NCBI RefSeq assembly: GCF_000003855.2 | Contig: NW_003101638.1 | Span: forward strand, 53,519-117,518 | DNA from: Blastomyces gilchristii SLH14081 | Lineage: Eukaryota; Ascomycota; Eurotiomycetes; Onygenales; Ajellomycetaceae | DNA length: 64,000 bases | Direction of reading: 5' to 3' | Shown: positions 23,928-36,190 of the stretch, piece by piece | Layout: each line of letters begins with the position of its first letter | Numbering within the stretch: position 1 is the first letter of the stretch | The notes under the pieces: generated by a model | What the model saw: the letters and a program-made list of their open reading frames with translations, nothing else | Told to the model about the DNA's origin: nothing | Database searches by the model: none | Program-made: the position numbers and the translations under genes

Positions 23928-24401
23928 ACACAACCGCTCCACCACGAACTCGCTCGATTTTTGGAATAAGAACCCGCCGATAGATCCATCGAAAAGCCCT
24001 CGATCATACGAGCATTTTGACCCCATCGCCGACCGCATACCCCGTGTGGTGGTGGAGTTATCCAGCCAAACGTGAACCAGACGTCGTTCAGAACTCCTGC
24101 GTGGGATTATCCCCCATTCTCCCCTACCACACCACAACCCCGGGCCAAATTGCCATACAAATTGTAAGGTGAAGAGACCTAGCCATATGCACCAATCTTC
24201 TTGATTTTGGAAGATCCCCGATCTGTAGTTGTGGAGATATCTGAGGAGTGACCTCCGCGAAAACCCTGTCAATCTTTGATGTTCCAAAACACCAACGCCA
24301 AGTCCCACCCTCGTACCGCCCTTCCCAATCTGGCCCATCCCCGGCAGAAAAATACAAAAAGATACCTCAGTGATAATATCAAGCACATAATCAACAGCCA
24401 C
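23916..24401 (-). CDS. Antisense ORF in the LINE L2 5' region (161 codons)
   Basis: This is the longest gap-free frame but one in the whole window (183 codons is the longest). It runs against the LINE from the first monomer to just outside the LINE 5' end. It begins MAVDYVLDIITEV and contains WLDNSTTTRGMRSAMGSKCS. The same frame can be followed in L1 (minus strand, about 12511 down to 12040) with two or so stops, and its distal third in L4 (38683 down to 38580, RSAMGSKCLYDRG-like). I recognise no domain. Chance openness in GC-richer sequence is the main alternative. The extra codons past 23928 come from the flanking element. Confidence 0.25.
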   Translation of the reverse strand: MAVDYVLDIITEVSFCIFLPGMGQIGKGGTRVGLGVGVLEHQRLTGFSRRSLLRYLHNYRSGIFQNQEDWCIWLGLFTLQFVWQFGPGLWCGRGEWGIIPRRSSERRLVHVWLDNSTTTRGMRSAMGSKCSYDRGLFDGSIGGFLFQKSSEFVVERLCSSR

Positions 24402-25547
24402 TTCTGAAGTGCAACCTCCGCGGTCTATCTTCAGTGTATCTAGACATCAACACCAAGTCTCACCCTCGTACCATCTCTCTCAATCTGGCCCATCCCCAAC
24501 AGAAAAGTACAAAAAGATACCTCAGCAACTGTACTTGATACATAATCGGCAGACACAACAACTATAAAATCAGTATACTCCAAGGTCTGACTGAGCCTTT
24601 GATCCCTGCACAGTGAGATATATTAAATCTAGTTTTAATACCTCAATATTCAATAGATTCTGCAAGAGATTGAGAACAGCAACACTAGGTTTCTATTGAA
24701 TTTGAGAATTAACTCTATATTAATATAATCATTGACAAAGTCTTCTATTTTAAGATATAAATAACCAGTTCCTCTACATCCTGCTGACAATATTTATATT
24801 ATTATATAGAAACAGACTTATATTCTCTATAATATCAAGACTCTGAAGAGGGAAAGTCTTGATAGAGAGTATACAGTAGTGTATATCTTAGCAGTTTCTA
24901 TCTCATTCTTCTGCAGCAGTTAATGCAAAAAAAAAAAAAAGATCTTAGAAATAGTTTTTTACTTCTCTTGAAAAAGTAAGGTGTTTTTCTCTGAGTTTTA
25001 TACAATATTCTTACAAAGAATTAAAAACAGAGTTGTTTTCTGTTATAATTTCATATTCTTTTAAGTAAGAATTACTTTTTCAGTGACTGAAGAGCTTTCA
25101 TTAATACTTAATTCTTTTTTACACTCTTTATTAACTGATTTGAGTTGCACACTTGTTGTGTGAGGAGAATTGAATAATTTAGAATAAAATTGAATAGTTT
25201 TAATCAATTTCTCTGTAAAAAATTGATTTATTTTTTGTCAGTTTTTCTCTCAAAAACTGTCATATCATCTGATTTATTATCAATTGATATCATACTTTTT
25301 CTCACTGTATCTCAAGAAAGAGATTGTAAAGATTTTATTGATTTATCTTAAAAATCAATTTTAGTTTATTAGATTCTCTTCAAAAATCTAACCTAGTTAC
25401 TGAACTAGTGTGAAAAAAATCAGGTGTTTTATACACAAAAGTCTTTTATTCTTCTTTTGAAACAGTCTGACCAACTTTTCAATTGAAAACAGACTTAGAA
25501 ATATCTCAATTGAAACAGTCTGATCAACTTTTCATTGAGTGAAAACA
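23928..25547 (+). promoter_or_regulatory. LINE L2 5' region and leader
   Basis: 23928-24330 is the least mutated block of the window, rich in CpG and CC/GG. Two tandem monomers begin at about 24273 and 24428 (155-bp period). From 24600 the leader becomes AT-rich, with an A14 tract near 24927, and two 53-bp-spaced repeats (25459, 25512) lead into ORF1. The 5' block is the likely internal promoter, judged by position. Confidence 0.65.
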
Positions 25548-27152
25548 ATGAGTTCAAAAATACACTCAGTTGATGTGAAAAAAGATGCTTTCTTAAATGC
25601 TATTTCTGAGATTGAAATTCTGAAGAGAAGAAAGAAAGAAGAAATAGAGAAATAACAAGTTCTTGAAATACAGGAACTTGAAAAAGTAAACAAGATTCTT
25701 GAAAAGCAGTGTCTGAGTGAGATGAATGAAGAAGTTCTGTTAATTCTTCATGCTCAGGCTAGACAACTACAGGAGATGATCAAGTTCAAACTTGAAATCT
25801 CAAACACAGTTCAAAAAACCTTGAAAATTCCTAGTACAATCACTGACTCTTCATCTTGCTCTTCTTCTTTCTTTTTTCCTACTTCTTCTTCTTCTTTAAA
25901 TCAGACAAAAACATATGCTTAAGCAGCTGAATCTGCTGTCTCTAAACCTGCTGTCTCAAAACCTGCTCAAAATCCTGAGAAAACTGAGAAGAATACTGCT
26001 CATGTCTCTATTCATAGAAAAGTGAAAAAGAAAATGCAAAAAGAGAAAAACTTTCAAATCTTCAGAAATAGAAGACTTATTCTCAAAGTCTCAAATCAGG
26101 ACATTCTGTAAAGAAATAAGCTAAACTCAAATCTCATTTTCAGAATCAGAAATGAAATTAATCAGCAGTTCTTTTCTCAGTTAATGACTGATATTGAAGT
26201 TCAAAAATCAGTTATAGCTTCAATTGAGTCATCATTCTTTGAAAACTTCATCATTCTGACTATAATGCCTGAATTCAGTGCTGAATTTCTTATTCAGAAT
26301 AAGAATCTCTGAAAGTCAGTAGTAGAATCTTTGTTAAACACAACAATTCTATCTGAAAGAGATGAAAAGTGAGACAAATTCATTCTTCATAATATTTCAG
26401 TTGAAATTTTTGACTGTGAAGAAGAAATGCTACTTCTTAAAAATGAATTGAAAGAATATAACTCTATTCAACTGAGAAAGAAGCCTGTATGACTAAATTC
26501 AATTAAGTTCAGACAAAGCTGAAGAAATGCCTCTGTTCTAGTATATACAAAAACACTTGAACAGTCAAAGATCTCTGAAGTAAGAGTAGTATGTTTAAAA
26601 ATGAGAGTTCATGAATACAAAGACTCAAGAATGAATCTCAAAGCTCAAACACAGTGTTTAAACTGTCAAAGATATGAATACTTTGCAATCTCATGTTTTA
26701 GAGACTCAAAATGTGCATTCTGTGTCAGAGATCATAAAACTAGTGAGCATAAATGTGAAACATGCTCAAAAAGAGATGAAATTTGTCAATATACTCTGCT
26801 TAAGTGCTCTAATTGTAAAGAAAAACATGCATCTAGCTCAAAAGAATGTATGTTTACTCCTAGAACTCAAAAGAACTGGAGAAAAGATGAAGCTCAAAGT
26901 CAATCTAGAACTGAAGAGAAGAGTCAAGCCAGTAGACTTACAACTGCAAGTTTAAAAAGAAGAAACTCTCAACTATCTAAGTCTTCAAACTTCAATTCTT
27001 CAGCTAAATATAAACAGAATTTGAATTCTCAAACTTCTGTTAAGATTAGAGAATTGAGAAATGACTCTGATAATAAACTAGATATAATGCAAGCAGTTGA
27101 GATTTCTACTTTTCAGAACAGTTATAATCTACTATCTGATAATAGTGATTAG
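25548..27152 (+). pseudogene. LINE L2 ORF1, Gag-like zinc-knuckle protein
   Basis: The frame has 535 codon positions starting MSSKIHSVDV, with about seven stops before codon 351. After that 183 codons are intact (26601-27152). Domains: charged coiled-coil N terminus (codons 10-100), Ser/Thr-rich linker (about 100-150), central domain, then knuckles. Knuckle 1 is CLNCQRYEYFAISC, a CX2CX4HX4C with His changed to Tyr. Knuckle 2 is CAFCVRDHKTSEHKC, and knuckle 3 is CSNCKEKHASSSKEC. Such proteins coat LINE RNA. The TAG at 27150 corresponds to CAG in L4, so the original frame probably ran on to the TGA that overlaps the ORF2 ATG (ATGA at 27176). Confidence 0.9.
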
Positions 27153-27175
27153 ATTCTACTCTACTCTCTTTTAGT

Positions 27176-30100
27176 ATGAATATACAACAAAAACAACAAA
27201 AAAAGTTTAAAAACTCTTCAAAAATCACATTTATTCAAAATAATGTGAATAGAAACTCAAATTATATTTATTCTTGTCTTTAAATTACATTTGAATAAAA
27301 AGTTGATTTTATACTGCTTCAGGAGCTGAATTTTGATGCTGAGCAAAAATATGTTATTTCTCATTCAAGCTACTACTGCTTTTTATCTCAAAAGTCTGAG
27401 ATAAAGTCAAGAGTAGTGATCTATGAAAGAAAGAGATCAAGATATCAATTTAATCTAAGATTTGATATCATGTCTGACCCTGATATTCTGGTGGGTGATA
27501 ATATAGATAAAGAAAATGAGTTTGATACTATACAGCTCATAAATATCTATAATGAAAAGTCATTGAAGAAAAATAACAATATCTGAATAATTGATAGAGG
27601 ATTTCTGAACATAACTTCATCAAGAAACTCTATAATTGTAAGAAGATTTCAATGCACATCATCTCTGATGAAATTCAGAATGCAAGAGAGCAGTGAGAGT
27701 TGATAATCTGATTGAATGAATCTTTGAGCATTCAATAGATTTGGTTAATAAGTCTGATCAACAAACATTCTTTAGAAAAGGCATGAAACAGAAGTCTATT
27801 ATAGATCTAATCTTCATGTCACAAAATCTAATGAAAAGAAGACTTGTAACCTGGTTTATTAATTCAAATGAGACATCAGGATCAGATCATGAGATTATTC
27901 AATTTGATATTAAACTGAGTGAAAAATAAATGAGTGAAAATCCTCTTTTCTCTAATCAGTATAACTTTGAAAAAGCTGATTGAAAAGCAGTTGAAGAAAG
28001 CATAAAACTGTTAAAATCTGAAAGACAGAATGAGCTATATTGGAATTCTGATCAAGATATCTCAAATGAAATACTTGAGAATAGAGTGAAGCTTATTACA
28101 TCTATTATTCTAACAAGTGTTAGAGATAATATTCTAAAAAGAAAATCTTCTGAGTATTCAAAACCTTGATGAAATGAGAATATCTCATCTAAAAGGAAAG
28201 AATTAGCTACTGCTAGAAGAGATTGAAAGAATGATGTAATATCTGATGAAGAGTTCAAAGCTGTCAGAAATGAATATTTTTCAGATATTAAAAGAGCTAA
28301 AACAGACTGCTGGAATAAATTTCTTGAAAAAGCATAAGAGAAGGAAGTTTTTAAAGCTTTTAACTATACTAAAACAAGAAGTGTAGCAAAACTTCCAGTC
28401 TTAGAATATGAGTTTCAGAATGAATCATATACAGTAAACTCTTTTGAGGAAAAATATCAAGCTTTTATGAGAATTCTCTTTCAGAACTCACCAGATTCAG
28501 ATTCAGATTCAGAGAAAGAGAATATATCACTTCTCAACTACATTAATAAAAATAACTGAGAATGGCCTGATCTTACATAAGATGAATTAGAGTCAGCTAT
28601 CTTCTCAAGTTCTGTTAAAACTGCTGCAGGTCCTGATTCAATTAATCACTTGATTATTCAAAATACATATTCCTACTTAAAGAATGAATATTTTGAGCTC
28701 TTTTTCAATCTCTTGAAAAATGAATATCATTCTGAATGCTGAAGAGAAGTCACTGAAGTGATTCTTGTAAAACCTAATAGAAAAACTTTAATTTCTAAGT
28801 CATATAGAGTAATATCTCTATTGAACTGTCTAGGAAAGGTTTTAGAAAAGATAATAGCTACTTGACTATCTTTTATAAGCTCTATAGATGATTCTCTTTT
28901 AATCAGTGAATAAATGAGAGATAGAAAACAGTGTTCTGCAATTGACACTGTTCCCTCAGTTGTTTATAATATTTAAATAGCAAAGCATGAGGATCTGGTC
29001 TCAACTGCAGTTTTTATTGATATAAAAGAAGCATTTGATCATGTTTCAAAGTCAAAGTTAATTCAGATATTGAAGATATTAAAACTGTCACTTTCTCTAA
29101 TAAAATGAGTTAACTGTTTTATATCTAAAAGAATTATACAACTCTTCTTTGATGAAATGAAATAAGACAAGACTGAGATAAAAATAGGAGTATCACAGAG
29201 ATCTTCAATCTCACTCATTTTATTTGCAATATACACTGTATATCTATTCAAAAATAGAAATATAAGAATAGTGCAATCTTCAAGTTATGTGAATGATATT
29301 GATCTAGTCTACAGCTCAAAAACTATCAAAGAGAATTTGAAAGTAATTGAAGAAGCTGTAAAGGAAATCTTTGTTAGAGCAGATATCAATCAAATTCAAT
29401 TTATTATGAATAAAACTGAGTTAATTCATTTCTTTTCTAGATTCAATGAGAAAGAACTATCTCTAACTCTTTTAAATAGAGAGATTAAACTCAGTGTAAA
29501 TGTCAAATGATTAGAAGTATGGTTAAACTCCAAGTTGAATTTTAAATATCATATTCAACAAAGAACTGTCAAGGCAGAAAGACTATTGAATAACATAATC
29601 AGACTATTAAATACAGAGAGGGGTCTATCCTTCCAGGCTATGAGACAGTTATATATAGCCTGTATTACATCAGTAGCTGATTATGAAGTTCAAGTTTGAT
29701 GAAATAATCAAGAGAATTTCACTGAACTCTTTCAAAGTCTGTAAAACAGAGTCTTGAGAAGAATTCTGAAAGCATTCAAATCATCTTCTATTAAAGCAAT
29801 GAAAATTGAAGCTTCAATTCCTTCTTCTGCTATTAGATTTGAAAAGGCCTGTATGAACTATGCTCTGAGAGTTATAAAGATGAGCTCAAATCATATAATC
29901 AGAGAAAGAGTCTCTTCTTCATTTCTATTAATTAACTCTGAAAATGAACTGGATTGGAATAGATTTCTTGATTGAAATGAAAATAATTCTTCAAAGAAAA
30001 TGTCTTCTCAACTGTACAGACTATGCTCTCTGATTAAAAATTAATTTTCTTCTTTAAATGTTGAAAAAGTTGATCATGAGAAGTTATCTCTCTGGAGAGA

Positions 30101-31139
30101 AAAGCTTGATTCTCTTATAGACTTATAAATAAGTGAACTATCAAAAGAGAAAGAATATGAACAGTATTTGAAGAGAATTTCTACAATTAATATAAAAGAC
30201 TCTATTCTGATTTATTCAGATGACTCAAAAAATGAGAACTTGAATAGATTAGGCGCAGGCATTGCTTATACTGAAGATAATATTAATTTTATCTCAGATT
30301 TCTGAAATCTAGGCTCTGAATGTGAAGTCTTTGATGCTGAACTATTTATAATAGTGAAAGCTTTCAAACTCATTGAAATAAAATCTCATAAAAGAGGAAA
30401 TTGTTTGAAAGAGACATGAATATTCTCTGATAGTCAAGCTGCTTTAAAAAGACTTAGAAATAGTTAGATTCATAATAATTAAATGAATCTTGAACTGATC
30501 TTAAACTCTGTTTTGAAAATTCAAAAGAGAAGAACATCAAAGCTGATAATTCATCTGCACTGAATTCCTGCTTATATGAATATTCATGACAATGAATTGA
30601 CTGATTCAGCTGCAAAAAAGAGTGCAGAATTAAGCAGATCTATTCAAAAAATTATGTTCTGGTCTTTTATAAAGAGAAAAATAAAAGAATATTATTTAGA
30701 CAAGTGGAATGAAAGCTGACAGAAACAAAAGAAGAGTATACATTATTCAAGATTTGAAACAAAACCCAAGTGGAAATCTTGTTCAATTAAATGTAAAAAG
30801 AAAATATTCTCATCTATAATACAGCTGAAACTAGGACATGGCTATTTCAAATCTTATATACAAAGATTTGATGATAGATTTGACTCAATAGAATGCTCAT
30901 TCTGCAATACAAATGAGAATCCTGAATATATTGTAATGCACTGTGCATTATACAATAGTCTCAGAGTCAGATTGAAAGAGAAGTATGATCTAAATCAATT
31001 AAATATAAGATTCTTATTCTCAACTGAGACAGGAATTAAATACTTAATAGACTTTCTATCAGAAACTCAAGCAGCTACAAGAAAATGGCTAAATTCAGAA
31101 TTATCTGAATATGAAGAGGAGGAAATCAATCAGATATAG
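27176..31139 (+). pseudogene. LINE L2 ORF2, endonuclease-RT-RNase H polyprotein with one frameshift
   Basis: It starts MNIQQKQQKKF at ATG 27176. APE endonuclease: SRNSIIV then the DFN-A-HH region near 27640, where an extra A relative to L1 shifts the frame, and SDHEIIQF near 27884. RT: AFDHVSKSKLIQ near 29031 and the catalytic YVND box near 29287 (Asp to Asn). RNase H: IYSDDSKNENLNRLG near 30210, ELFIIVKAF, FSDSQAALKRLR near 30425, then the H-x-x-PAYMNIHDNE box near 30560. The C-terminal knuckle CSFCNTNENPEYIVMHC is near 30897. The stop is TAG at 31137. In-frame TGA replaces Trp at many sites. The domain order is that of Tad/I-type fungal LINEs. Confidence 0.92.
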
Positions 31140-31528
31140 TCTGTTAAAACAGCTATACACTCTCTTTTAATAATTTGTTTTGTTATAGTCTCTCTTTACT
31201 TTATCTTTTTCTTTATCTTTTCCTTTCATTTTCTTTCTATCTATCTATTTAATGTGTCTATCTTTGAGACTGTGTTCTTTTTCTCTTTTCTTTTGTCATG
31301 ATATTGTCAAATGGTTTCAAAGTATCAAAAGATGTTAAAACACTGCAATTTGTAAACAGTTTTTGTATTCTGAGCTGGAATTTTCTGATTTTGCATATCT
31401 GAAATTGATGAATGTATAATAGTTAACTTTACAGACATAGAAAAAACCCTGAGAACTAAAGTTCTCAGGTAGATGTCATAGTCTCTGACTGCATACATCT
31501 ATAATTGAAGAATAATAATAATAATAAT
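31140..31528 (+). other. LINE L2 3' UTR, hairpin and AAT tail
   Basis: The hairpin CCTGAGAACT-AA-AGTTCTCAGG lies at 31448-31469. The conserved segment GACTGCATACATCTATAATTG follows at about 31487-31507 and the AAT tail at about 31510-31528. This is the best-preserved version of the 3' structure shared by all LINE copies. Confidence 0.88.
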
Positions 31529-34500
31529 ACTATCTAGAACTTCTATTACTTTATACCTGACATAGCAGTAATCTAGTGTATGAGATGAACATGTGATTCA
31601 TATATTCTTGAGATTCAATTATACAAGATCTGCTATCTTATACTGATCTGTAGAATCTTATCAGATATTGATTTAATCTTCTTAATCTTATTTCACAGTT
31701 GTTATAAAGATCTCTGCTCAGTCACATATATCTCAGAGCTTTATTACTATATTATCAGTGATCTGAATTGAACTGCAGAGATTCAGTGTGATCTGTGTAG
31801 TCTCTAGAAGATTCAACACTTTTATGTGATATTCATGTGTAAGAAGGAATGAGCTTATATCTGTTGAAACAGTATCTTGACTGTTGATAGCAATCTCTGC
31901 ATGTAGCAGAAGATCATGTCAATCATCTTATAAGTAATTACAGAACTTATAAAGATAATTCTTTACAGTCTGAATTATCTGTTCTGATACATTATCAGTC
32001 TTAAAGTGATAGACAGTTAATAAATAATATATAATCTTAAGAACTTGACAGATTCTTATTCAGAGAGTACTCATGAATTGATGATCTCAGTTCAATATAA
32101 TAGATTTCAGTAACTCATATATCTGATAGAATGAACTCTGTAAGAAGACTTCAGTGACTTGTTCAGTATTTATCTTATTATAAGATTTCAATATTATATC
32201 TTTACTTAGTTGATTAATAATGATCAGAATATTCTTACAATTCTTACTCTTAGATAAATTAATAGTGAAGTTAATTACTACATCTCATCAGATTCTATCA
32301 GAAATATTAAGTAATTTCAGTAGATCTTTTCTACAGTTCTTTTATAAGATAATGAAAGAACAGTAGTTACAGCTTCAGATAAAGTATCTGATACTGTTTA
32401 ATATCTCAGATTAGTAGAACTCTTGAAAGATTATTCTATACAGTTATTCATGACCTGAATAATCAGTTATATAAGAGTCATGCATCTCTTGTATTATCTG
32501 AGTGTGTAAGAGTTCAGAGTAAGAGACTCAGTATTATTCACAGAATTATAGAGTATTATTATCATCAATTGAATATTCTGAGATGTTGATTCTTATATAT
32601 AGCTCTGAGAGAAATCAGAGTACTTCTTATCATACTGCTTCAGTGAGTGTTTGAAGAAGTTCATCAGTTTAAGCTGCTGTATGTCATAGTTCATTTAATA
32701 TAGGTTCAGAAGAAGTTGAGATATCAGTGACAGTTCTGATTGAAGAAGCATATATAGTGTCATAAGCTGTTTTATCTTGATCAACTAGTATCTTCAGATT
32801 CAAGAGCTGATGTTCTCAGTTCATTCAGTGAGTATCTATTACATCAGATGATATATCTTGCTCTTGTTATGAGAGAACATCTGTCATTGAGTTCTAGCTG
32901 CTGAAATGATAGTGTATTGTAAAATAAAAGCAGCTTAGAAACTTAGATTATTATATCTATTATTCAATAAGTTTACAGATAGTTATAAAGTATTTAAGAT
33001 TCTTATAATCTATGATTATTTTAAATTCAGAGACACTTCAGAGTTCAGAGTCTTATTCTTCTAAATAGTATACAATTGTAAGAAGTTTCTTATCATAGAT
33101 CTTATAATTGTATTCAGCAGGACTTAGTTTCTTAGATATAAAGACACATGATTGTAAGATATCTTTATCATCATATTATAATATAGCTTCTTCTGTGATA
33201 TAGTCAGAGAAATCAGCTTTAATAACTGTCTTATGATCAGAATTAAATGTTATCAGTAGAGAGATATTAGTGAATATCTTCTTTATCTGTGTAAATGCAG
33301 CTTCAGTGTTCACTGATCATTGAAATACTGAGTCTTTCTTAGTGAGTTCTGTAAGTGATCTTATAATATCTGAGAAGTTGTGTATAAATCACTGATAGAA
33401 GTTAGTGAATTCAATGAAGCTTCATACATCTTTCACAGTATATGAAGCTTCTCATTTGAGAATGACAGAAATCTTCTCAGAATTCATTCAAATTCTCTTA
33501 CTAGCTTCTATGATGAAATCTAAGTATTTAGTACTCTTAACTTTGAAATCATACTTATCAATATCAATTAATAGTTCTGCTTCTTGTAGTCATTGTAATA
33601 CTCTTTACACATACTCTTGATACTCTTTTCTGATTTCATCAGTAAAGATGAGAATGTTATCTAGATAAGCAGATACAAACTCATTAAGAAAATCTCAGAG
33701 TGCTCAGTTGATATACTTCTGAAATGTACTGAGAGCATTAGTCAGTTCAAAGAGTATGACTATTTATTCAAAAAGATTATAATATGTTCAGAATGCTGTA
33801 AGTCATTCATCTTCTTCAGTGATATAAATCTTATGAAATACAGTGATAACAACTAGCTTTGTAAATCATTGAGCTCACTTGATATATGCTAGGATTTCAT
33901 TGATGAGAGATAAGAGATAATAATCTTTCTTTGTCAATCTGTTCAGATCTTAGTAGTTCATATAGAATGAGAGTTCTTCATCTAATTTCTTTGCAAAGAG
34001 AATAGAGACTGTGATGAAAGAATTACTAACATATATGAATTCTTTATTCAATAGATCATTGAGTGTTTTTTGAAGAAGAAGAAGTTCATCTCAGAACATG
34101 TTATAAAGAAGGCCTTGTAACAGTTCAGAGTTCTTATCATTCTTCTTCTCTAACTTGATACTGTGATTCACTTCAGAATCTTGTAAGAAGAGTATATTTA
34201 TAATATTATCTTATCAGAAGATATCTAGATATTCATGATATTATTAAGAGAGTTTTATGCAAGAATCTGTTATTGTAGTACAGAATAACTTTTCTAGGAC
34301 TTTCTTGATATCAGACAGACTGATGAAATAGATTGATACATAATTCTGCTATCAGTGACTTTGTCAGTGACTCTGTCAGTGATTTTGATGATGACTTCTT
34401 TTTCAGAGCATTTTGTAATTGTTGACAGAGATCTGTGTAAGATTCATAGTCTTGTGAATATTATCTTCATGAATTCTATCATTATTAGAGAATATTAAGC

Positions 34501-34830
34501 TTCTATTTTAAGCATTCAACAAGATTCTTTGTTCAGATAGTCAGGCAAGTTCTAGCATGAGATTATAGTCAAGATTCTCAACTTCATATACATAGGCATC
34601 TTCATGTTGATGTTCTTCAATATCTATGTTTAGTTTTATCATGTAATAAGTGTGAATGTCTTTTAAATCATCAAATTCTGTGAGAAGTCAGGGTCTTGAT
34701 AAGAGAATATACTGAAGATTATAATGTCTTATAATTGAAGATTTAATCATTGTGTAATAGCATAGACCACTGTCTATCATAGCTTTCATATTATACATGT
34801 TATCTATCACAGTAAATACAAGAATCACAT
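31529..34830 (-). pseudogene. Chromovirus 2 pol, PR-RT-RH-IN part
   Basis: On the minus strand, from right to left: protease near 34760; RT about 34100-33450, ending with the YLD box near 33660 (ATCTAGATAA complement); RNase H about 33260-32900; integrase about 32530-31700. All are collinear with 4390-7540 of chromovirus 1. Stops are frequent. The frame passes under LINE L2 and ends at 23606-23927. Confidence 0.88.
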
Positions 34831-35883
34831 TCATTGTTATTTTCTCTTTAAATTATTATTGTCTGACCTCTTCAAGCTCCTGCTTGTGAATTTGAACAGA
34901 AGCTAATCTTTTCTCTGTTTCATCAGAACATTCTCATAGTTAGCTTTCAAATTCTTCTCTAATGTAACATAGTTGACACAGACAGACACTGATTCATTCT
35001 TTGAACAAGGAGATAAGTAGGCTGATCAACAGTTGAAAGCAATATATTCTGATCAGTTACAGTTAATGCACACTTCTCATTAACATTGATCCGGGACTTC
35101 TTCAGGACTAATCTCAGAGACTTGAAAGCCTGTTCAGACAGCAGAGACTCTTGCTTATACATAGATATTTAAGTCTACTTAGTTCATAGCATCTGCATCA
35201 TTGTTGTTATTTCTCAGTGCAGGTGTGTGAGTGTAACATCTTCTATCACTGTTCTGTATACTCTTGAGCTTGATAAGACAGTTATTCAATGTCTGAAGAT
35301 GTGTGCAGAAACCTTCATAAGTCTGATCTTTGTCTACACTTACAAGAATCTGTAAGAGTTCAAAAGTTAATATCTTCTTAAGCATGCTAATCTTCATTCA
35401 ATTCTCTCAAGATTGATCACCTGCTTCTAGAATCTTGGTGTCAAAGTCAGGAATGAATATTGTAAGAGAAGTGTTTCTCTGTCAGATACTCTGTAATCAA
35501 TCTAATACTTTCTATTGCATGACAGTGTCTTGAAACAGAATATCAAGATATTTGATGATATTGTCAGACATTCATAACACTGGTTTATATGCTTTTATTC
35601 ATGAATGAAACTTCTGTTTCATGCGATTCTTCAATCATTCATTGATATATCAAACTTGATTGATTAATAAATCAATGACATCTTCATCTACACTCAGTTT
35701 CATGAGCATTTTCATTCTTCNNNNNNNNNNNNNNNNNNNNNNNNNNNNNNNNNNNNNNNNNNNNNNNNNNNNNNNNNNNNNNNNNNNNNNNNNNNNNNNN
35801 NNNNNNNNNNNNNNNNNNNNNNNNNNNNNNNNTGACATCACATCTATACTTCTGTTCAAGAGTTTCATATTATTGTTAGACAT
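34831..35883 (-). pseudogene. Chromovirus 2 gag (with N gap)
   Basis: The frame starts at minus-strand ATG 35883 and includes the conserved stretch 35397-35179 (MKISMLKKILTFELLQ). A 112-N gap at 35721-35832 removes part of the N-terminal half. It has the same organisation as the gag at 3138. Confidence 0.8.
35721..35832. other. Assembly gap (112 N)
   Basis: A run of N in chromovirus 2 gag. The collinear part of chromovirus 1 (about 3202-3385) is longer, so the gap may be underestimated or the copies may differ. Confidence 1.
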
Positions 35884-36190
35884 GATTATATCAATCATCA
35901 GATGTATAATTGTATGAATATCTTATACATCTGAAGTGTCAGAACTCTCAGATCTTTTACTGACATTCTTCTATAAGATCTTACTCTCTTCATAAGATCT
36001 TGTTACAGAGTCAGAGTGACTGATGAGCAAGCTTCTATCTGAGAACTTAATATTCACTTAACTGTTTGACTGTTTCTCTATTTCTTATGTGTTGTTATGT
36101 GTTTGAATATCTCAATGAATAATCATTTCTAATAAGAAGATAATGTGTAATTAATCATTTCTAATAAGAAGATAATGAACATTTTTCTAG

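Larger units (their letters stand above)
23928..31528 (+). mobile_element. LINE L2, full length (7601 bp), least decayed copy
   Basis: A perfect 13-bp TSD, ACTATCTAGAACT, flanks the element (23915-23927 and 31529-31541). The order is 5' CpG-retaining block, two monomers, AT-rich leader, ORF1, ORF2, 3' UTR hairpin and an AAT tail. More Trp codons (TGG) and ATG codons survive here than in L1, L4 or L5, which suggests it is the youngest or least exposed copy. It is inserted in chromovirus 2, near the end of its pol. Confidence 0.95.

Noticed and set aside
29063..29251. Minus-strand ORF of 62 codons repeated in all LINE copies (also at 17207, 50142 and 61182).
   Set aside because: It is antisense to the RT domain. 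Its conservation follows from the RT coding sequence on the other strand.
35650..35917. ORFs on both strands running through the N gap.
   Set aside because: They are open only because the unknown bases are treated as coding. The region is chromovirus 2 gag.
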